From contig PLDY01000045.1 of NCBI GenBank assembly GCA_003136895.1, forward strand, positions 5,486 to 41,834: 36,349 nt of DNA. The letters are read 5' to 3'. Each line of letters begins with the position of its first letter. The stretch's first letter is position 1. Made by a program: the position numbers and the translations under genes. The notes under the pieces were generated by a model. That model ran no database searches. It saw nothing but the letters and a program-made list of their open reading frames with translations, and had not been told where the DNA came from. The stretch comes from Candidatus Erabacter solicola (GTDB lineage: Bacteria > Vulcanimicrobiota > Vulcanimicrobiia > Vulcanimicrobiales > Vulcanimicrobiaceae). Of this stretch, positions 30,506 through 36,349 are shown piece by piece.

Positions 30506-31858
30506 TCAGGCGACCAGTTCTCTCGCCAGCCGATTGTGCCGCGCGATCAGTTCGGGGAGGTCGACGTCGACGAGCGCGCCGTTGCGCACGCGAACGCGGC
30601 CCGCAATCACGTTCAAATCGACCTGTGGAATCCGGCAGAAGACGAGCGACGCGAGCGGATCGTGTACCGCGCCGCCGGCCGTCTGAAGCGTATCGATGCG
30701 CACGCCGATAAAATCGGCGGCCATGCCCGGCGCGAGCCAGCCGATGTCGTCGCGCCCGAGGACTTCGGCACCGCCGCGCGTCCCTAGGCGCAAAGCTTCG
30801 TGGGCGCTCATCGCTCCGGCACCATGCGCGACGCGCTGCAGCAGCATCGCCTGGCGAGCCTCGTCGAGCATGTGGCAGCCGTCGTTGGAGGCTGAGCCGT
30901 CAACGCCGAGACCGACGTGCATTCCGGCGCGCACTTGCGCGAGCAGCGGCGCGATGCCCGCGCCGAGGCGCATATTCGAGGTCGGACAGTGGGCGACGCC
31001 TGTCCGCGATGCACCGAGACGCTCGATCTCGTCGGGCGCGAGGTGCACCGCGTGGGCGTACCAGACGTCCGGCCCGCTCCAGCCGAGCGACTCCGCGAAT
31101 GCGACGGGACGCTGTCCGAATTTTTCCAGACAGTACTGCTCTTCATCTTTCGTTTCGCAAAGATGCGTGTGCAGCGAGCAGCCGTGTTTGCGGGCAAGTT
31201 CGGCACTTGCGCGCATCAGCTCGGGCGAGACCGAAAACGGCGAGCACGGCGCGAGCACGACGCGCGTCATCGCGTGCCTGGCCGGGTCGTGGTGTTCGGC
31301 GATAACCCGCTCGCAATCGCGCAGGATAGCGGCTTCATCTTCCACCACGTCGTCGGGAGGAAGGCCGCCGCGCGAGCGGCCGACCGACATCGATCCGCGC
31401 GAGGCATGGAAGCGAACGCCCATCGCACGCGCGACCGCGATCTGATCGTCGACGCGCGACCCGTTCGGCCAGAGGTAGCCGTGGTCGGCCGCGGTCGTGC
31501 AGCCGGAGAGCATCAGCTCCGCGAGTGCGATGGCCGTACTCGAGCGCACGCCCTCGGGCGTGAGCTTGGCCCAAATTGGGTAGTGCGCCACCAGCCACGG
31601 AAAGAGTTCGGCATCTTGGCCCGCTGGTAGATTGCGCGTCAACGTTTGATAGAAGTGATGGTGTGTACAAATAAGACCAGGCAGGATCACCATCCCGTGC
31701 GCGTCGATGACTTCATCCGCTTTCGCCGGCAACAATTCATGCGAGCCAATCGCCTCGATAACGCCGTCCCGCGCAAATATTCCAGCATTGAGAACGCGGC
31801 GATCGCTATCGTCAAAGGTCGTCACAAGCGTGGCGTCGCAAACGAGGAGCGTGCTCAT
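30506..31858 (-). CDS. 8-oxoguanine deaminase (amidohydrolase superfamily)
   Basis: The 450-residue product belongs to the AtzA/TrzN-like amidohydrolases. The metal site is seen in TH66-H67-H68FYQTL, HTHLCETKDEEQY and GLGVDGSASNDG. Family-specific stretches are QDAELFPWL, GSMSVGRSRGGLPPD, LAPCSPFSVSPELM and VAHCPTSNMRLGAGI. They match 8-oxoguanine deaminases, which release ammonia from 8-oxoguanine to give urate. Other substrates of the subfamily (hydroxyatrazine-like, isocytosine) are less likely given the neighbours. The ATG at 31858 is 15 nt from the ATG of the divergent OHCU decarboxylase gene; the frame upstream lies antisense to that gene and is not used. Confidence 0.9.
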   Translation of the reverse strand: MSTLLVCDATLVTTFDDSDRRVLNAGIFARDGVIEAIGSHELLPAKADEVIDAHGMVILPGLICTHHHFYQTLTRNLPAGQDAELFPWLVAHYPIWAKLTPEGVRSSTAIALAELMLSGCTTAADHGYLWPNGSRVDDQIAVARAMGVRFHASRGSMSVGRSRGGLPPDDVVEDEAAILRDCERVIAEHHDPARHAMTRVVLAPCSPFSVSPELMRASAELARKHGCSLHTHLCETKDEEQYCLEKFGQRPVAFAESLGWSGPDVWYAHAVHLAPDEIERLGASRTGVAHCPTSNMRLGAGIAPLLAQVRAGMHVGLGVDGSASNDGCHMLDEARQAMLLQRVAHGAGAMSAHEALRLGTRGGAEVLGRDDIGWLAPGMAADFIGVRIDTLQTAGGAVHDPLASLVFCRIPQVDLNVIAGRVRVRNGALVDVDLPELIARHNRLARELVA

Positions 31859-31873
31859 GTTCGGTCCCGGCCG

Positions 31874-32380
31874 ATGACGCTCGATCGGCTCAACGCCGCG
31901 GACCGCGAGACGTTTGTTAACGCCATTGGTTTCGCATTCGAGAACTCGCCTTGGATCGCTGAAGCAGCGTGGGAACACCGCCCTTTCGCAAGCTTGGCGG
32001 TACTCCATTCAAGCATGGTCTCGCTCGTGACGGCAGCGTCAAGCGAGCGCCAAATTGCACTGATCGTAGCGCATCCCGATCTCGCCGGCCATTTGGCGCG
32101 CGCCGGCTGGCTCACGTCGGCCTCGGCTACCGAACAAGACCACGCCGGTCTCGACCAACTGACGGCGGACGAACTCGTGCACTTCGATCGACTCAACAGC
32201 GCGTACCACACACGCTTCGGGTTTCCGTTTGTGATCTGCGCGCGCGAAAATAACAAAGCGTCGATCATCGCCGCGCTCGAAGAGCGTCTTACGAACGACC
32301 GCGAGGCCGAGAGTGCGATGGCGCTCGCTGAGATCGCAAAGATCGCGCGGCTGCGGCTGGCCGGCGCCATCACCGCGTAA
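31874..32380 (+). CDS. uraD: OHCU decarboxylase (2-oxo-4-hydroxy-4-carboxy-5-ureidoimidazoline decarboxylase)
   Basis: The 168-residue all-helical protein matches UraD: ENSPWIAEAAWEHRPF (23-38), the catalytic H67 in VAHPDLAG, E87 in SATEQDHAGLDQL and LNSAYHTRFGFPFVICARENNK near 107-128. The enzyme converts OHCU to (S)-allantoin, the third step of urate oxidation. The ATG at 31874 gives the expected family length. It lies alone on the plus strand between two minus-strand purine genes. Its promoter must fall inside the coding sequence of the divergent deaminase, because only 15 nt separate the two start codons. No HIU hydrolase is fused to it. Confidence 0.95.
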   Translation: MTLDRLNAADRETFVNAIGFAFENSPWIAEAAWEHRPFASLAVLHSSMVSLVTAASSERQIALIVAHPDLAGHLARAGWLTSASATEQDHAGLDQLTADELVHFDRLNSAYHTRFGFPFVICARENNKASIIAALEERLTNDREAESAMALAEIAKIARLRLAGAITA

Positions 32381-32384
32381 GGGC

Positions 32385-32765
32385 CTAGCGTTTGGCGCCC
32401 GCCGCCTTGAAGGCTGCCCAGCCGCCGTACTGCGAAACGTCCTCGTATCCGCGCTCCTCGATCAAGCTGCGCGGATAGATCATCGCCCGAACGGTCGATC
32501 CGTCCTCGAGCACGATGTCGCCTTCATAGAGATCGGGCGGTTCGCCTGCCATCAAATTCGCGTATTGCTCGGGCGTAAATTCATACAGCTCGCCGGCAAT
32601 CGAAACGCCGCCTTCGGATACTTCGTAGATCCCGGGATGCCGATCGCGCACGGAATACAAGCGATAGCGTGGCGCAGTCTTCGCTTCACCTACAAAGGGG
32701 GCGCCGAGCAAATTACCGTGATCGGGCTGACCACGCAAGGCGGAGCCGCAAATAAAAAAGCGCAT
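32385..32765 (-). CDS. Stand-alone allophanate hydrolase C-terminal-like / GGCT-like protein
   Basis: The 126-residue product begins MRFFICGSALRGQPDH and contains TAPRYRLYSVRDRHPGIYEV, GGVSIAGELYEF, LYEGDIVLEDGS and the ending YEDVSQYGGWAAFKAA. This is the pattern of the gamma-glutamylcyclotransferase-like (AIG2) fold, and more precisely of the C-terminal domain of allophanate hydrolase. There it is fused to an amidase and processes N-carboxycarbamate. Here the amidase part is missing. The ATG at 32765 overlaps the stop of the M20 amidohydrolase (TAATG), so the two are coupled. A role in removing carbamate-type products of ureide breakdown is a reasonable inference. Confidence 0.8.
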   Translation of the reverse strand: MRFFICGSALRGQPDHGNLLGAPFVGEAKTAPRYRLYSVRDRHPGIYEVSEGGVSIAGELYEFTPEQYANLMAGEPPDLYEGDIVLEDGSTVRAMIYPRSLIEERGYEDVSQYGGWAAFKAAGAKR

Positions 32766-34003
32766 TACGATCCTTTTGAGAGGAGCCGATCGACCGCGAC
32801 GATCGACTGCATGAGTGCTTCGACGCCGAGTTCCAAATCCTCGGGCTTGGTGTACTCCTCGCCGACGTGGCTGCGGCCACCCTGGCTCGGGACGAAGATC
32901 ATCGCGGCCGGAGCAACCGTCGCGACGCACATGGTATCGTGGCCTGCTCCGCTCGGCACGTCCATCGTCCGCACGCCGAGTGGACGGATTGCGGCCTCGA
33001 CTGCCTCCCGTAGCCGCGCATCCATCGGAACCGCGCGACGCCGTTCGAGCGGCTTGATCGTGGCCGTAACGCCGCGCTGGATTTGAACCCGGGCGCATTC
33101 ATCGCGCAACTCAGCATCGAGCCGCTCGACACGCTCGTCGTCAACGCTCCGTGCATCGACGCGAAAGACCACGCTGCCGGGCACGATGTTCGTTTGATTC
33201 GGCTCGACCACGACGTGTCCGACCGTGACGACGCACTCGCCCAGCACGAGCGCGCGGGATTCCAACGCTAAGGCGATCTCCGCCACCGCGGAAAACGCGT
33301 CGTGTCGCACGATCATCGGCACGGTTCCGGCGTGGCCGGGTTCGCCGACGATCTCGACCTCATGCCGGCCCTGGCCGGCGATCGCCGTCACAACGCCGAG
33401 TCGCGCCCCGGCGCGTTCCATGATCGGCCCCTGTTCGATGTGTAGCTCGAGGCATGCAGCCGGTCGCGGAAATGCATCGCGCACCGGAACGTCGGGCAGG
33501 AGACCGCTCGGACTCCGGCGCGCATCCGCGAAACCCATACCATCGTCGCCGACGAGTGCATCGATCTCGGCGAGCGTATTCAAGCCGGCGTAGGTCCCAC
33601 TACCCAAGCAACCCATCGGAAAGCGGCTGCCTTCTTCGCCCGCCCACGCAACGGCTTCGAGCGGATGCTCGGTGACGGTTCCCGCGGTCGCAATGACTTC
33701 GAGCGCGCAGAGCGCAGCGACGACACCATACGCGCCGTCGTAAGCGCCGCCGGTGCGTACCGTATCGAGATGCGAACCGATGACGATCGGCGGATGGTCG
33801 CCGCGGCCTTCGCGCCGCGCGAACAGATTGCCGGCGCGATCTTGCGAAAGCGCGAACCCGGCGGCTCGGGCCCAGCCCGCGAACGTGCGGCGCGCCTCGT
33901 GTTCGGCCGCAGTGAACAGTCCGCGATCGATACCGGCCTCGTACGCGCCGAGTTTAGCGAGTTCGGCGAGCCGCGCGACGACCGGCGTCCGCGCAAGCGT
34001 CAC
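32765..34003 (-). CDS. M20-family allantoate amidohydrolase-like enzyme
   Basis: The 412-residue protein has the M20 two-metal catalytic domain with a lid domain. Metal ligands are H78 in IGSHLDTV and D89 in GGAYDGAYG. E123/E124 in WAGEEGSRF provide the base and a ligand, with further ligands in LELHIEQGP and SGAGHDTM. The lid contains GEPGHAGTVPM. This subfamily holds allantoate amidohydrolase (AllC), ureidoglycolate amidohydrolase and N-carbamoyl-L-amino-acid hydrolase. Its position after allantoinase favours allantoate, giving ureidoglycine, CO2 and ammonia. GTG 34003 overlaps the allantoinase stop (GTGA); the longer frame upstream is antisense-like and Arg-rich. Confidence 0.85.
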   Translation of the reverse strand: MTLARTPVVARLAELAKLGAYEAGIDRGLFTAAEHEARRTFAGWARAAGFALSQDRAGNLFARREGRGDHPPIVIGSHLDTVRTGGAYDGAYGVVAALCALEVIATAGTVTEHPLEAVAWAGEEGSRFPMGCLGSGTYAGLNTLAEIDALVGDDGMGFADARRSPSGLLPDVPVRDAFPRPAACLELHIEQGPIMERAGARLGVVTAIAGQGRHEVEIVGEPGHAGTVPMIVRHDAFSAVAEIALALESRALVLGECVVTVGHVVVEPNQTNIVPGSVVFRVDARSVDDERVERLDAELRDECARVQIQRGVTATIKPLERRRAVPMDARLREAVEAAIRPLGVRTMDVPSGAGHDTMCVATVAPAAMIFVPSQGGRSHVGEEYTKPEDLELGVEALMQSIVAVDRLLSKGS

Positions 34004-34926
34004 CGATACTTCTCGGCGGGATGGTGCGCGATCCAATGGCGCGCGATATCGATGCGCCGCGCGATCCACACGTCGTCGCGGCCGCAAATGTAGTCCAAGA
34101 AGCGCCCGAGCGCCGCCGCGCGGCCCGGACGGCCCGCAAGGCGCGTGTGCAAACCGACCGACATCATCTTCGGGTGCGTCTTGCCCTCCGCGTAGAGCAC
34201 GTCGAACGTATCTTTCAAGTATTCGTAATACCCGCTCGGCGCCGTGAAGCCCGGCGGGACTGAAAACTTCATGTCGTTGACATCGAGCGTGTAGGGAATC
34301 ACGAGGTGCGATTTGTCGCCGACGCGCACCCAGTACGGAAGATCGTCGTCATACGCATCTGAGTCGTAGAGAAATCCGCCGTCTTCGACGACGAGCCGGC
34401 GCGTGTTCTCGCTCGGTGCGTACCGGCAATACCAGCCGAGCGGCCGCTGACCGATCGTCCTCTCGATCGAGGCGACCGCGCGTTGCATCTGCGCGCGCTC
34501 TTCGTCGATCGGCATATTCTGGAAGCCGATCCAGCGCCAGCCGTGCGAGCAGACCTCGTAGCCGGCTGCGGCGATCGCGCGCGCGGCCTCAGGATTGCGC
34601 TCGAGCGCGAGCGCCGCGCCGAAGACCGTTATGGCGAGGCCTCGCTCTTCGAACATTCGCATCAAACGCCAAAAGCCGGCGCGGCTGCCGTATTCGTAGA
34701 CCGATTCGACGATGAGATCCCGCTTGCCGGGGCCGAGCGTCGCACCCGGCACTTCGGTAAGATACATTTCGGACGTCTCGTCCCCGTCGGGAATCGAGTA
34801 TTCCGAGCCCTCTTCGTAGTTCATCACGATCTGCACGGCGATCCGCGCGCCGTTCGGCCAGGCCGCGTGCGGTGGCGTCCTTCCGTAGCCGATCAGATTG
34901 CGCGGGTAGGGCTCCATCTGCGGCAC
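34000..34926 (-). CDS. puuE: PuuE-type allantoinase (polysaccharide deacetylase fold)
   Basis: The 308-residue product is a NodB-like polysaccharide-deacetylase fold of the PuuE subgroup. It has IVMNYEEGSEYS (33-44), YEYGSRAGFWRLMRMFEERG, EVCSHGWRWIGFQNM, GWYCRYAPSENTRRL and VGLHTRLAGRPGRAAAL. PuuE allantoinases hydrolyse (S)-allantoin to allantoate without the metal site of the amidohydrolase-type enzyme. The start is GTG 34926, with GGGGG 6-8 nt upstream; ATG 34917 is an alternative. It is the first gene of a coupled trio with the M20 enzyme and the allophanate-hydrolase-C-like protein, and follows UraD in the pathway. Confidence 0.94.
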   Translation of the reverse strand: MPQMEPYPRNLIGYGRTPPHAAWPNGARIAVQIVMNYEEGSEYSIPDGDETSEMYLTEVPGATLGPGKRDLIVESVYEYGSRAGFWRLMRMFEERGLAITVFGAALALERNPEAARAIAAAGYEVCSHGWRWIGFQNMPIDEERAQMQRAVASIERTIGQRPLGWYCRYAPSENTRRLVVEDGGFLYDSDAYDDDLPYWVRVGDKSHLVIPYTLDVNDMKFSVPPGFTAPSGYYEYLKDTFDVLYAEGKTHPKMMSVGLHTRLAGRPGRAAALGRFLDYICGRDDVWIARRIDIARHWIAHHPAEKYR

Positions 34927-35000
34927 TTACGCCCCCACAGAATCAGCGTCCCCCTGATTGCTTACGATGAAAGCCGGGTTCAAGTTCGAATGCAGCGGAG

Positions 35001-36251
<1,251 letters not shown>

Positions 36252-36349
36252 CTACGGAGTCGCGACGGCGACCGCTTCGGTCGTATGCGCCGTTTCGTCA
36301 CCCTCGACCGACTTGAATCCGATCTTCTGGAGTGACCCCCGCCGGAGCT
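36252..36349 (-). CDS. C-terminal fragment of an unidentified protein at the window edge
   Basis: On the minus strand an open frame enters from the right edge and ends at TAG (36254-36252). It codes for about 31 residues with a plausible composition: SLQKIGFKSVEGDETAH and a final TTEAVAVATP. Its stop abuts the phosphofructokinase stop back to back. No family can be named from this fragment, and chance coding cannot be excluded. Confidence 0.45.
   Translation of the reverse strand, partial: LRRGSLQKIGFKSVEGDETAHTTEAVAVATP

Overview
The window is 36.3 kb of GC-rich (about 65% by eye), densely packed bacterial chromosome. It has short intergenic gaps, frequent 4-nt NTGA stop/start overlaps and many TTG or GTG starts. 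Exported proteins are abundant, including a predicted outer-membrane beta-barrel, so a diderm envelope is likely. The mix of genes suggests an uncultured lineage such as Candidatus Eremiobacterota (WPS-2). That assignment is inference only, because no rRNA or marker gene is present. I see no tRNA, rRNA, CRISPR array, transposase or phage gene, and no gene-free stretch above 300 bases.

Layout. Positions 1-600 hold an edge fragment and a small exported protein with a complete CuA-type copper site. Positions 795-4717 form a signalling block: a PhoB/OmpR-type response regulator, a 62-residue protein carrying only a histidine-kinase-like H-box, a hybrid histidine kinase, and two paralogous SRPBCC-like proteins on opposite strands. 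Positions 4742-12365 are rich in exported hydrolases: a ClpP-fold serine protease-like protein, an S9A prolyl oligopeptidase, a tandem pair of retropepsin-like proteins (one with intact and one with lost active-site motifs) and an HD-domain protein. Positions 12364-14161 hold a small membrane protein and a PQQ-type beta-propeller of visibly lower GC. Positions 14298-16033 hold a thiamine-diphosphate enzyme whose GTG start overlaps a 20-codon leader ORF. Positions 16043-19344 hold an M13 metallopeptidase and a small operon (VOC protein, 55-residue zinc-ribbon-like protein, exported protein).

Positions 19438-34926 are a nucleoside and purine salvage/catabolism region. A beta-barrel protein, pseudouridine kinase (psuK) and pseudouridine-5'-phosphate glycosidase (psuG) form one overlapping operon. 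After a convergent S9 peptidase come a two-subunit xanthine dehydrogenase (with FAD and 2Fe-2S domains fused in the reverse of the usual order) and an NCS1 nucleobase permease. Then come an 8-oxoguanine deaminase, OHCU decarboxylase, PuuE-type allantoinase, an M20 allantoate amidohydrolase-like enzyme and a stand-alone protein like the C-terminal domain of allophanate hydrolase. Together they would import purines, oxidise them to urate and degrade the ureide products for nitrogen. The urate oxidase and 5-hydroxyisourate hydrolase steps are absent from the window. The window ends with a phosphofructokinase bearing pyrophosphate-type signatures and a convergent gene fragment.

The most unusual items are the H-box miniprotein coupled to the response regulator, the active/inactive retropepsin pair, the reversed xanthine dehydrogenase fusion, the leader ORF of the TPP enzyme, and the free-standing CuA and allophanate-hydrolase-C-like proteins.
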